Shown one piece after another: positions 16,495 to 26,000 of a stretch of 52,662 bases of DNA (the first letter of the stretch is position 1; every line of letters starts with the position of its first letter). The stretch is taken from positions 1 to 52,662 of the forward strand of contig DASZUI010000009.1 in the NCBI GenBank assembly GCA_035547675.1. The letters run 5' to 3'. The notes under the pieces are model-generated. The model searched no databases, was not told where the DNA came from, and saw only the letters and a list, made by a program, of their open reading frames with translations. The position numbers and the translations under genes are program-made. Origin of the DNA: DASZTU01 sp035547675 (GTDB lineage Bacteria > Pseudomonadota > Alphaproteobacteria > Rhizobiales > Devosiaceae).

Positions 16495-17862
16495 ATGACT
16501 TCCAGCCAGCCTGCCGATATGCCCGTGATGCGGGCGGCGCCGTGGTGGCGGCCGCGGCCGGCGTCGCGGCTGGTCATCGAAGGCGGGCATAAGCTGCGCG
16601 GCACCTACCCGATCAGCGGCGCCAAGAATGCCGTGCTGCCGCTCATGGTGGCGACGCTGCTGACGTCCGAGCGCGTGCTGCTGCACAATGCGCCGGCGAG
16701 CCTCGACGTGGCGATCCTGTCCGGCCTGTTGCGGCGGCTCGGCGCCGAGCTTGCCTGGACGGAAACCGAAGCCGGCCTCTCCGTGGAGATCACCGCCGGG
16801 CGCATCCATCCCACCCATATCGATCGCGGGCTCGTTGCCCGGATGCGGGCCTCGGTCATCCTGCTCAGCGCCGTGCTGGTGCGCAGCGGGGAGGTGGCCC
16901 TGCCGCTGCCGGGCGGCGACGCCATCGGCAAGCGGCCGGTCAATTTCCATGTCGATGGGCTCCTGGCCATGGGTGCCGAGGTGGAGATCGCCGATGGGGT
17001 CATTTACGCCAAGGCGCCCAACGGCCTTGCCGGTGCCGATTTCACGCTGCCCTTCCCCTCGGTCGGGGCGACGGAAAACCTGCTGATCGCCGCGACGGGC
17101 GCCACGGGGCGCTCGGTGATCCGCAATGCCGCGCTCGAGCCGGAAATAGACGATCTCGCGCGCCTGCTGGTCGGCATGGGGGCGCAGATCGAGGGCATCG
17201 GCACCAGCGAAATCACCGTCGAGGGCGGCCGGCCGCTGCATGGGGCCGAGCACCGCATCATTGCCGACCGGATCGAGATGGGCACGCTCGCCTGCGCCGC
17301 CGCGCTGACCGATGGCGAGCTGCTGCTGCAGCATGCGCGCGTGGAGCTGCTGGGCGGCGCGGCGGATGTGCTGCGGCGCGCCGGGGTCGAGCTGGTGGCG
17401 GCGGCTACCGGCGTGATCGCGCGCCGCGCACCGGGCGGGCTCAAGGCGATCGACGTCGCAACCGGGCCGTTCCCGGGTTTCGCGACCGATCTGCAATCGC
17501 CGCTGATGGCGCTGCTCGCCGTCGCGGAGGGAACCAGCAGCATTACCGAGACCATTTTCGAGGGCCGCTTCGGCCATGTCGAGCCGATGCGCCGGATGGG
17601 GGCGCGGATCGAGGTCGAGGGGAGGGTGGCGAGGATTGTCGGCCAGCCTCGCCTGCACGGTGCTTCGGTCGAGGGCGGCGATGTCCGCGCCTCGGCGGCC
17701 CTGGTCATCGCCGCGCTCGCGGCACAGGGCTCCTCCACCATTTCCGGCATCGATCATCTCGACCGCGGCTATGACCGGATGGAAGAAAAGCTCGCCCGCT
17801 GCGGCGCGCGCATCGTTCGCACGGAAGCGGCAGGAAGCCGGGATCCGATCCATTCGGATTGA
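16495..17862 (+). CDS. murA: UDP-N-acetylglucosamine 1-carboxyvinyltransferase with Asp at the catalytic Cys position
   Basis: About 455 residues with the EPSP-synthase-like fold of MurA, which adds enolpyruvyl from PEP to UDP-GlcNAc in the first committed step of peptidoglycan synthesis. Conserved parts: ISGAKNAVLPL (Lys44, E. coli Lys22), IGKRPVNFHVDG (Arg147, E. coli Arg120), FATDLQSP (Asp, E. coli Asp305) and DVRASAALVIAAL (Arg, E. coli Arg397). The loop reads LPLPGGDAIGKRP: the catalytic Cys115 of E. coli is Asp142 here. Asp at this place is functional and gives intrinsic fosfomycin resistance in mycobacteria and chlamydiae. The N-terminus carries about 24 extra residues; ATG 16495, ATG 16519 or ATG 16528 are all possible starts. 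Whether this is the only murA of the genome is unknown. Confidence 0.9.
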   Translation: MTSSQPADMPVMRAAPWWRPRPASRLVIEGGHKLRGTYPISGAKNAVLPLMVATLLTSERVLLHNAPASLDVAILSGLLRRLGAELAWTETEAGLSVEITAGRIHPTHIDRGLVARMRASVILLSAVLVRSGEVALPLPGGDAIGKRPVNFHVDGLLAMGAEVEIADGVIYAKAPNGLAGADFTLPFPSVGATENLLIAATGATGRSVIRNAALEPEIDDLARLLVGMGAQIEGIGTSEITVEGGRPLHGAEHRIIADRIEMGTLACAAALTDGELLLQHARVELLGGAADVLRRAGVELVAAATGVIARRAPGGLKAIDVATGPFPGFATDLQSPLMALLAVAEGTSSITETIFEGRFGHVEPMRRMGARIEVEGRVARIVGQPRLHGASVEGGDVRASAALVIAALAAQGSSTISGIDHLDRGYDRMEEKLARCGARIVRTEAAGSRDPIHSD

Positions 17863-17865
17863 ACT

Positions 17866-17882
17866 CGGCGTCAATGACGCCG
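17866..17882. terminator. Stem-loop between convergent murA and HAD-ATPase genes
   Basis: CGGCGTCA and TGACGCCG are exact complements around one base, giving a 7-bp stem with a 3-base loop. It fills most of the 31-base gap between the two stop codons, so a bidirectional terminator role is plausible. There is no clear T-run. Confidence 0.4.
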
Positions 17883-17893
17883 GTCGGAATGCC

Positions 17894-19591
17894 CTAAGCG
17901 GCGGGCACGGTATAGCGTTGCTTGACGGCCTCGGCGATGCGGTCGCGGCTTTCGGCGGCCGGGAGCGATTTGTCTTCCTCGATGGCGGCGGCTGCGGCTG
18001 CGAGGTCGTCGTCCTTGATGCGCTCCTTGAACCAGCGCGAATAATCGCCGGCCCGGAGGTGGTGCTGCCAGGTGGCGTCGTCGACCCCTGCGGCGAGGTC
18101 GAGAAAGGCCATGAGGTTGCGGGCCCTGAGGTTCAGCCGGTTGTCGGGCCCGCGGAAATAGAAGCTGTTCTCCTCGTCGAGCTCGCCCTCTGCATATTTG
18201 CGCGTATGGCGCTTGTGGGACTGGCGCGGCAGGTCGACCTCGGCCGCGGCAACCTCCGGGCGCCCCACCGCCCAAACCAGCACCTTCTTGCCCTCGGGCG
18301 CCGCGAGCGGCGCAGGCGGGGCGATGCGGAGCGCGCTGGCGACTTCGCCGATCACCTCGGGCGCGACGGGCCCCAGCGCCGCCACCTTCGTCACCTTTTG
18401 CAGCAGCTCGACCGCCAGCGCCCGGGGATGAACGGTGATCAGCAGGCAGCCGGCGAGTTCCGAAGGCAGCACGATGGGTCCCGCCCCGCGTTCGGCGGGG
18501 ATGAGATGGTGCGTCTCGTCGATGACGATCCAGTGCGGGCGCCCCTTGCTTGCCCGGAGCCGGGCCAGTTCGGGCAGCAGCTTGGCAAAAAGCTCCGGCC
18601 GTTCCTCGATCGACAGCGCCAGGGCTGCGACGACGACGTTCTGCCCCTGCGCCAAGAGTTCGATCACCTGCTCGACCGAGGGAGTGGTCTTGCTGTCGCC
18701 GACCACGGTGGCGTTTTCCAGCTCGAGATAATCGCCTTCGGGATCGAGCACGCAGAACTGGAACCGGCGGTCGACGAGCTTTTCGGTCAGCGCCGTGGCG
18801 AAGGTGGATTTGCCGATCCCCGACGTGCCGGCGATCAGCAGCACGTCGGGGGGCTCGATCTCGACCGCGCGCCCGTCATCCGCCTTGCCGAAGGCGATGC
18901 GATTGCCTTCGATCCGCACCAGCCGGTCCTCGTCCTCCTCGAGCACGGCGATCAGTTCCTCGACGCCTTCGCCGCGCGCCCCCGCCGTCACGAGGTCGGC
19001 GGTCTGCTTGACCGCGGGCAGGGCATTGGCGACCGCGACGCTGCAGCCGCAGCTGCGCAGGAAGGCATGGTCGTTCTCGGCGTCGCCCACGCCCGCGACG
19101 TTGTGCGGCGAGAGCCCGAGCTCGGCGAGCGCGGCGGCCAGGCCCGTCGCCTTGTTGACGCCGCTCGGCAGCACCATCACCGCGCCCTTGTTGAAGATGA
19201 TCTCGAGCTCGAGGCCCATTTCCTGGATGACCGCCAGCACGGCGTCCTGGTGCGGCTCCCAGGTCGCGACGATCGCATGGCCGACCGAGATCGGCGCCAC
19301 GCCGCGCTGCGCGAGCGCGTCGACGAAGCCGGCGGGCGGGGCGGGCGCCAGCGGCCGTTCCTCGCCGCTTTGCGGATTGTAGAGCAGGGCGCCGTTTTCC
19401 AGCACCATCAGGTCGAAAAGGTCGAGCCGCTTGAATACGCTTTTGAGGTCCGGCAATTCGCGGCCGGAAACCAGAATGGTCTTGCGGCCGGTGCCGCGCA
19501 GCTTTTCGAGCGCGGCAATCGTCCGGTCGGAGACAAGACCCTCCTCGGCCAGCGTTCCGTCGTAGTCGGAGGCGAGTGCGAGGTAGTACAT
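17894..19591 (-). CDS. HAD-superfamily phosphatase fused to a P-loop ATPase
   Basis: A 565-residue two-part protein. Residues 1-215 are a Cof/IIB-type HAD hydrolase: ASDYDGTLA (Asp9 and Asp11), the VSGREL segment, and GVGDAENDHAFL (Asp170, Asp174). Residues about 245-420 form a P-loop NTPase: Walker A GTSGIGKST (255-263) and Walker B HWIVIDETHH (353-362), of the kind seen in HerA/DUF87 or RecA-like ATPases. The last 130 residues are charged (KRHTRKYAEGELDEEN) with no domain I recognise. ATG 19591 follows GGGAGAG; the upstream part of the frame overlaps ppa and is rejected. It is the last gene of a four-gene operon with PEBP, MBL and pyrophosphatase. The substrate of either half is unknown; a phosphatase controlled by the ATPase is one idea. 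Confidence 0.85.
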   Translation of the reverse strand: MYYLALASDYDGTLAEEGLVSDRTIAALEKLRGTGRKTILVSGRELPDLKSVFKRLDLFDLMVLENGALLYNPQSGEERPLAPAPPAGFVDALAQRGVAPISVGHAIVATWEPHQDAVLAVIQEMGLELEIIFNKGAVMVLPSGVNKATGLAAALAELGLSPHNVAGVGDAENDHAFLRSCGCSVAVANALPAVKQTADLVTAGARGEGVEELIAVLEEDEDRLVRIEGNRIAFGKADDGRAVEIEPPDVLLIAGTSGIGKSTFATALTEKLVDRRFQFCVLDPEGDYLELENATVVGDSKTTPSVEQVIELLAQGQNVVVAALALSIEERPELFAKLLPELARLRASKGRPHWIVIDETHHLIPAERGAGPIVLPSELAGCLLITVHPRALAVELLQKVTKVAALGPVAPEVIGEVASALRIAPPAPLAAPEGKKVLVWAVGRPEVAAAEVDLPRQSHKRHTRKYAEGELDEENSFYFRGPDNRLNLRARNLMAFLDLAAGVDDATWQHHLRAGDYSRWFKERIKDDDLAAAAAAIEEDKSLPAAESRDRIAEAVKQRYTVPAA

Positions 19592-19631
19592 CTGACTCTC
19601 CCAGGCGTTTCGCCGGAAGGCGCGGGCGAGG

Positions 19632-20156
19632 TCACGCCGGCTTGACCATGGCGCCTGCGAGCTTGTGGCGGGCGGCGGCGGCATCACCCCTGCCGCGCGG
19701 CTCGAACGCCTTGCCGAGCTGGCTGTTATAGGCGACGAAGAAAGCCTCGACTTGGCCGAGCAGCATGGCGTCGAGGTCCCCGATGTCGCGGATGCTGTCA
19801 TAGATCGGGATATCGGCGGGCACGGCGAGGAGGCGGTCGTTGCGCACGGTTCGGCCGTCCTGTTCGCGCTGGCTCGCCTCGATCACCCCGACCAGCCGGC
19901 ATTTCACCAGCGTGCCGACGGGCATGGAAAGATTGATCGCCAGCAAGGCGTCGATCGGATCGCCGTCCTCGCCCCGGGTCGAGGGAATGAAACCGAAATC
20001 GAACGGGAAGATGAGGCCGGCAGCCAATACGCGATGCAGCAGGAAGAGGCCGGCCTGCTCGTCATATTTGAGCTTGAAACCGCTGCCGCGAGAGGTTTCG
20101 ACGATGACGTTGGCGGCGTCGCCGTCGCGGGCGGGGAGTTGGGCGAGGTTCGGCAT
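19632..20156 (-). CDS. Inorganic pyrophosphatase, family I type
   Basis: A 174-residue soluble pyrophosphatase-like protein. The metal-binding signature reads GEDGDPIDALL (Asp-x-Asp-x-x-Asp), preceded by PFDFGFIPST and followed by SIRDIGDLDAML, where the family usually has a lysine-rich helix. The sequence is divergent from the common proteobacterial Ppa (which reads YPNYGYIPGT and DNDPLDVLVLT) and lacks some of the usual basic residues, so a related phosphate-ester role is possible. It begins 25 bases after the MBL gene stop and ends 40 bases before the HAD-ATPase start, all on the same strand. A pyrophosphatase next to a HAD phosphatase suggests phosphate-ester turnover. Confidence 0.8.
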   Translation of the reverse strand: MPNLAQLPARDGDAANVIVETSRGSGFKLKYDEQAGLFLLHRVLAAGLIFPFDFGFIPSTRGEDGDPIDALLAINLSMPVGTLVKCRLVGVIEASQREQDGRTVRNDRLLAVPADIPIYDSIRDIGDLDAMLLGQVEAFFVAYNSQLGKAFEPRGRGDAAAARHKLAGAMVKPA

Positions 20157-20181
20157 GTCGGCTCGGACTCCTATCCGCCTT

Positions 20182-21207
20182 TCAAACCGCGCCGGGGGCT
20201 AAACCGTTCCGCGCGAGGATGGCCGGCCGATGGCGGACGGCCGCCTCGAACTCCGCGCGCAGCGCCTGCTCCTCGCGCAGATGCCGGGTCGAAAAGTGCA
20301 GCGGCGTGGCGCGCGATACGCCCGCCCGCCGCGCGATTTCGCCGGCCTGCCGGGCGGTCAGATGGTGCGTTACTTTGGCCCGGAACGGCTCCCGGTCGAG
20401 AAACGCGGCCTCGATGAAAAGGCGTTCGGCGCCCCTTGCGAGCCCCAGAACGGCATCGATGTTCGCCGGGGTGAAACCGAAATCGGTGGCATAGACGATG
20501 CGCTGCCCCGGTCCGGTGGCCAGTGCTCCGGCCTCGGCCAGGGCCCGCGGCCAGACCGTCCGGCCCTCCACTTCGATGGACAGGTCGAGGTCGCCGCGAC
20601 GCAGGGCGGCCTTGGCGCCGCTCAGCCACGGACCGACCGGCAGCCCCAGTTGCGCCAGCGCGACCTTGTTGACGTTGATGCGGGCGCTTTCCTGGAAAGC
20701 GAAGGCGAGGCAGGGAATGCCATGATCCAGCACCGCGCCCTCGATCGAAAAGTCTCCCTCCTGCAGCAGCAGCCTGCCGTGGAGGTCGGGCAGCGGCTCG
20801 TCGGTCCGCCGGAAAGCCTGCCGGGCCTCGAAGCGGGCGCCGGCGAGGAACCCCCGCTCCCAGTCGAAGGCGCGGAGCACGAAGGGGGCGGAGTGCGTGC
20901 CGAGCAGGTTCCAGCGATAGGCCCGGAGCTTGCTTTCGACCCCGTCGATCAGGCCCGGCGGGCCGAAAAGCGTCACCGTCTGGGGCTGGTAGAGCTTGAG
21001 CCGCAGCAGCCGGTCGAAGCCGCTGAAATGATCCATGTGGAGATGGCTGACGAAGACCTCGGAGACGCGCACGATCTCGCGCGGCGACAGGGCGTCGATT
21101 TCGCCGAGGTCGAACAGCAGGGCCCGGGCGCCGAAGCGGAAATCGATCAGCGCCCCCGGGTCGCCGAAGGGATCGTTGACCAGCCGGGCCTCGGCGAAGC
21201 GCGCCAT
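20182..21207 (-). CDS. Metallo-beta-lactamase-fold hydrolase, RNase Z-like
   Basis: A 341-residue protein of the ElaC/RNase Z-like branch. The zinc motif VSHLHMDHFSGFD has His55, His57, Asp59 and His60; further likely ligands are in AVLDHGIP, VYATDFGF (Asp) and LHFSTRHL (His). It lacks an obvious RNase Z exosite arm, so it may act on a small phosphodiester or other ester rather than on tRNA precursors; hydrolases of this type are often annotated as ribonuclease Z. The start at 21207 lies 3 bases after the PEBP stop, so translation is probably coupled. Residual substrate is unknown. Confidence 0.85.
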   Translation of the reverse strand: MARFAEARLVNDPFGDPGALIDFRFGARALLFDLGEIDALSPREIVRVSEVFVSHLHMDHFSGFDRLLRLKLYQPQTVTLFGPPGLIDGVESKLRAYRWNLLGTHSAPFVLRAFDWERGFLAGARFEARQAFRRTDEPLPDLHGRLLLQEGDFSIEGAVLDHGIPCLAFAFQESARINVNKVALAQLGLPVGPWLSGAKAALRRGDLDLSIEVEGRTVWPRALAEAGALATGPGQRIVYATDFGFTPANIDAVLGLARGAERLFIEAAFLDREPFRAKVTHHLTARQAGEIARRAGVSRATPLHFSTRHLREEQALRAEFEAAVRHRPAILARNGLAPGAV

Positions 21208-21210
21208 CGG

Positions 21211-21672
21211 TCAGCGCTGATAGGTGCCGACCAGCTCCGCCTCTTCGATCATGTGGCGCTCGGCTTCGGCCCATACCGCCTCCACGCCGGCCTCCTGCGG
21301 CAGGCTCAGGCTGGGTACATCGAGGGCGGCAAGGCGGAAATGGTAGTGATGGGGCTTGTCGCCGCGCGGCGGCTCGGGGCCGTCATAGCGTTCATTGCCG
21401 AAGTCGTTGCGTGCGAAGCTGATGGCGTGGTCGGGGCCGGTATCGGTGGATTCGTCCAGCTCGTTGCGATCGGCCGGGATATTGTAGGCGGCCAAATGGT
21501 GGAACATGCCGCCGGGGGCGTCGGGATCCTCGACGACGAGCGCGAGGCTTCTGGAACCCTCGGGCACGCCGGTCCATTTGAGCGGCGGCATGAGATTGTC
21601 GCCGTCTCGGCTATATTTCTCGGGAATGCCGGCACCGTCGGAAAAGGCCGGGCTCATCAGGCTGAGGCTCAT
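21211..21672 (-). CDS. YbhB/YbcL-type phosphatidylethanolamine-binding-like protein
   Basis: A 153-residue PEBP (Raf kinase inhibitor-like) protein. The family signature is VVEDPDAPGGMFHHLAAYNIP at residues 46-66, with the second part YDGPEPPRGDKPHHYHF forming the anion pocket. Bacterial members bind small phosphate- or carboxylate-bearing ligands, but their role is not settled. No signal peptide is present. ATG 21672 follows GGGGAAC; the frame runs 150 codons further but crosses the divergent efflux gene, so the long form is rejected. It is the first gene of a four-gene minus-strand operon with the MBL, pyrophosphatase and HAD-ATPase genes. The intergenic region to 21866 shows no clear regulator site. 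Confidence 0.92.
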   Translation of the reverse strand: MSLSLMSPAFSDGAGIPEKYSRDGDNLMPPLKWTGVPEGSRSLALVVEDPDAPGGMFHHLAAYNIPADRNELDESTDTGPDHAISFARNDFGNERYDGPEPPRGDKPHHYHFRLAALDVPSLSLPQEAGVEAVWAEAERHMIEEAELVGTYQR

Positions 21673-21865
21673 CTTGGTTCCCCATGGGTTGGATGGAAAG
21701 CCCTCAGCTCCCGAACGCGCGCCCCCGGCAGGCGGTTCAACGAGAGTTGCTGACGAATCCCCGAAGCTCGGGTTAGCGTGGAAATACGTTCTGGCGTGAC
21801 AGTCCAATAATACGCAACGATAAGCGGCCAATTTGCAGGCCCGGGCACATACAGAGGATCTGCGC

Positions 21866-23083
21866 ATGAGACTGGCAGTGGCGGCAGGTGCGGTTCTGGT
21901 CGTGGCCGGATGGCTGGGGCAGGCGTGGGCGCAACCCATGCCGCCGGGGGCGCCGGGCCAGACGGGGCCGGTCCAGGTCGGGGTCATCACGCTCAAGGCG
22001 CAGCAGGTGCCGATCACCGTCGAGCTGCCGGGGCGCATCAGCGCCTCGGCGAGCGCCGATGTAAGGCCGCAGGTTTCCGGCATCATCAAATCGGTCAACT
22101 TCCGGGCCGGCCAGCAGGTCAAGGCCGGCGACGTGCTCTACGAGATCGATGATGCCGTCTATCAGGCGCAGGTCGCGCTGCAGTCCGCCGCGGTGCAGAA
22201 GGCCGAGGCGGCGGTATCGACGGCGCAATCCACGGTAACGCGCGACCAGCAGCTCGCCGCTTCCAGCAATATCGCGGCAAGCGAGGTCGAGGCGGCCCAG
22301 GCGGCCCTTGCCGAGGCAAAGGCGGATGTGGCGAGCGCCGAGGCCAATCTGAAATCGGCGCAGATCAATCTCGGGCTGACGCAGGTCACGGCGCCGATTG
22401 CCGGCATCATCGGGGGGACGTCGGTCAATGCCGGCGCCCTGGTCACGGCCTCCCAGACGACGGCGCTCGCCACCATAAGGCAGCTCGACCCGGCCTATGT
22501 GAACGTCGTCGAAACCGCCACGAACCTGTTGCGCGTGCGGGCGCAATTCGAGAGCGGCACGCTGAAGGGCAGCCAGTCGGGCGGCAACCCGACGATCACC
22601 GTTCACCTGACGCTCGAGGACGGCACGGCCTATCCGCAGGCGGGCCAGATGACCTTCCTCGACGTCGCCGTCAGCGAGTCGACGGGGACGTTTTCGGCGC
22701 AGGGAACGGTGCCCAATCCGAACCGCCTGCTGCTGCCCGGCATGTTCGTGCGCGCCACGCTCGATCTGGGCATGGCGCCCTCGGCGTTCCTCGTGCCGCA
22801 GCGCGCCGTGACGTTCGACGCCTCGGGCAATCCGACGGCGCTCTTCGCCGAAGGGGGCAAGGCGGTCAGCCACACGCTCACCACCAATGGCAATAGCGGC
22901 AATAACTGGGTGGTGACCGGGGGGATCAGCGACGGCGCGAAGCTGATCGTCGATGGTCTGCAGAAGATCAATCCCGGTTCGGCGGTGGCGCCGGTCGAGG
23001 TGACGCTCGACGACAATGGCGTGGTGGTCGAGCCTGTCGCCGGCGGCGCGCCGGCGGCTGCTGCCAAGCCGGCGGGGAAATGA
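21866..23083 (+). CDS. RND efflux periplasmic adaptor subunit (AcrA/MexA type)
   Basis: A 405-residue membrane-fusion protein. ATG 21866 follows AGAGGA and starts a signal peptide (MRLAVAAGAVLVVAGWLG, cut near AWA-QPM). The expected order follows: first lipoyl half (VTVELPGRISASASADV is not present as such; the seen text is ITVELPGRISASASADVRP), the long alpha-hairpin with Ala/Glu-rich heptads (about 105-170), second lipoyl half (GLTQVTAPIAGIIG), and beta-barrel (GMFVRATLDLG). Unlike E. coli AcrA there is no lipobox cysteine, so it is a soluble periplasmic form. It couples to the pump gene with one base between stop and next ATG. No TetR regulator or outer membrane channel gene is in the window. 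Confidence 0.95.
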   Translation: MRLAVAAGAVLVVAGWLGQAWAQPMPPGAPGQTGPVQVGVITLKAQQVPITVELPGRISASASADVRPQVSGIIKSVNFRAGQQVKAGDVLYEIDDAVYQAQVALQSAAVQKAEAAVSTAQSTVTRDQQLAASSNIAASEVEAAQAALAEAKADVASAEANLKSAQINLGLTQVTAPIAGIIGGTSVNAGALVTASQTTALATIRQLDPAYVNVVETATNLLRVRAQFESGTLKGSQSGGNPTITVHLTLEDGTAYPQAGQMTFLDVAVSESTGTFSAQGTVPNPNRLLLPGMFVRATLDLGMAPSAFLVPQRAVTFDASGNPTALFAEGGKAVSHTLTTNGNSGNNWVVTGGISDGAKLIVDGLQKINPGSAVAPVEVTLDDNGVVVEPVAGGAPAAAAKPAGK

Positions 23084-23084
23084 C

Positions 23085-26000
23085 ATGACCGACATCGCAG
23101 CCGGTCCCGCCCCCGCCGCCCGAAGGTCGCTGGCGAGCTTCTTCATCCGGCGGCCGATCTTCGCCGTCGTGCTGGCGATCGTGACCATGCTGGCGGGCGT
23201 GCTCGGCATCACATCGCTGTCGATCACGCAATATCCCGAGATCGCGCCGACCACGATCCGCATCGGCGCGACCTATTCGGGGGCGAGCGCGGACGCCGTC
23301 GAGAACTCGGTCACCACCGTCATCGAGGACGGCATGACGGGCCTCGATGGCCTGCTCTACATGGAATCCACCTCCTCGACCGGCTCGGCGAGCGTGACGC
23401 TGACCTTCTCGAACGAGATCAATCCCGATACAGCGCAGATGCAGGTGCAGAACAAGCTCGCCCTGGTCGAGAGGCGCCTGCCCGACGTGGTGCAGACCTC
23501 GGGGCTCAACGTGTCGCGGTCCTCGAGCAGCATCCTGATGATCGGCAATATCGTGTCGGACGATGGGCGCTATACGACCGACCAGCTCTCCGACATCATG
23601 ACCAACGACATCCAGCCGACCATCGAGCGCGTCGAGGGGGTGGGCAGCATCCAGGCGTTCGGCTCGGGCTATGCCATGCGCATCTGGCTCGATCCGCTGT
23701 CGCTCGACAAATACCAGCTGACGCCGGCCGATGTGGTGAGCGCCATCCAGCAGCGGAACGTCCAGGTTTCGGTGGGCACGATCGGCGGCTCGCCCACCGT
23801 CAAGGGCCAGCAGCTCAAGGCGGTGGTGACGGCGCAGAGCCAGCTCACCTCGGTCGACGAGTTCAAGGCGGTGATCCTCAAATCCGATCCGGCGGGGGGC
23901 ACGGTGCGGCTGGGCGACGTCGCCCGGGTGGAACTGGGCCTCCAGTCCTATGGCTCGAGCTCGACCTATAACGGCCATCCGGCGGCGGGCTTTGGCGTGC
24001 AGCTGGCGAGCGGCGCCAATGCGATCAGCACGGCGGCGGCGGTGCATGCGGCGCTCGACGGGCTCAAGGGGGCGCTGCCGACGGGCGTCTCCATCGCCTA
24101 TTCCTACGAGACGACGCCTTTCGTCCAGCAATCGATCGAGAAGGTGATCGAGACCCTGGTCGAGGCGATCATCCTCGTCTTCATCGTGCTGCTGGTATTC
24201 CTGCAGAACTTCCGGGCGACGCTCATTCCGATGATCGCCATTCCCGTCGTGCTGCTCGGCACCTTCGGCATCCTCGCGGCGCTCGGCTATACGATCAACA
24301 TGCTGACCATGTTCGCCATGGTGCTGGCGATCGGGCTGCTGGTCGACGATGCGATCGTGGTGGTCGAGAACGTCTCGCGCATCATGACCGAGGAGGGGCT
24401 GCCGCCCCGCGAGGCCACCGAGAAATCGATGTCGGAAATCACCGGCGCGCTCATCGGCGTGGCGCTGGTGCTGACGGCGGTGTTCATCCCGATGGCGTTC
24501 TTCGGCGGCTCGGTCGGGGTGATCTACCGGCAGTTCTCGGTGACGATCGTCTCGGCGATGGCGCTTTCGGTGCTGGTCGCCATCATTCTCACCCCGGCGC
24601 TCTGCGCCACCATTTTGAAGCCGCCGCGGCAGGGGCGGCGCAACTGGTTCGGCTGGTTCAATACCGGCGTGAAGCGTGCCACCGGCGGCTATGTGGGGGC
24701 CGTCGGCTATGTGGCGGTGCGGCCGCTGCGCATGCTCGCGGTGTTCGTCATCCTCGGCATTGCGGTCTATCTGCTGTTTGCCAATCTGCCGAGTTCCTTC
24801 GTGCCCGAAGAGGATCAGGGTGTCCTGCTCACCCAGATCCAATTGCCCGACGGTGCCAATGCGGCGCGGACCGAAGCGGTGGTCAAGGTCGTCGAGGATT
24901 ATTACCTGCAGCAGGAGAAGGCGGCGGTGGCGAGCGTCTTCACCACGGTCGGGTTCGGCTTCGGCGGCAGCGGCGAAAACAACGCCATGGCCTTCGTGCG
25001 CCTCAAGGATTTCGCCGATCGGCCGGGGGCCAGTCTCTCGGCGCAGGCGATCGCGGCGCGGGCAGGGGCCTATTTCCGGCGCATCCGCGATGCGCAGGTC
25101 TTCGCGCTGGCGCCGCCGGCGATCCAGGGCCTGGGGCAGTCCAACGGCTTCCAGATGTACCTGCTCGATACCGGCAATAATGGGCGCGACGCCCTGAACG
25201 CGGCGAGCAACCAGCTCGCCCAGGCGGCCAATGGCGACAGGTACGTGCAGAGCGTGCGCGGCAATGCCACGACGCCCCAGAGCCAGCTCAAGATCGTCAT
25301 CGACCAGGAAAAGGCGGGCGCGCTGGGGGTCGACCTGAGCGCGGCCAATGCGCTGCTGTCGACCGTGTTCGGCGGCACCGACGTCAACGACTTCCTCTAT
25401 AACGGCAATATCCGGCCGGTCTATGTGCAGGGCGATGCGCCCTATCGCATGCAGCCGGGCGATCTCGACAAATGGTATGCCCGCAACGGCAATGGCGAGA
25501 TGGTGCCCTTCTCCGCCTTCGCCACGTCGCAATGGACCAAGGGCGCGCCGACGCTGGCGCGCTTCAACGGCGTGCCGGGCCTGCAGATTCAGGGCGCGGC
25601 GGCGCCGGGCGCCAGTTCCGGCGATGCGATGGACCAGATGGAACGGCTCGTGGCGCAATTGCCGGGCGGATACAGCGCCGCCTGGGCGGGGCTTTCCTAC
25701 CAGGAGCGGCTGTCGGGCTCGCAGGCGACGATGCTTTATGCGATCTCGCTGCTGGTGGTGTTCCTCTGCCTCGCGGCGCTCTATGAGAGCTGGTCGATCC
25801 CGCTGTCGGTGATCCTGGCCGTGCCGGTCGGGGTCTTCGGCGCGCTGCTCGCCGCCAAGCTGCTGGGGCAGTCGAACGACGTCTATTTCAAGGTGGGCCT
25901 CCTGACCACGATCGGCCTTGCCGCCAAGAACGCGATCCTGATGGTCGAGTTCGCCAAGGACCTTCAGGCCGAGGGCAAGCCGGCGCTCGAGGCCATCCTC

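Noticed and set aside
22968..25658. An 896-codon minus-strand frame across the efflux pump genes
   Set aside because: It is an antisense shadow of the RND operon, with Arg/His/Asp-rich text and no recognisable domain or ribosome site.
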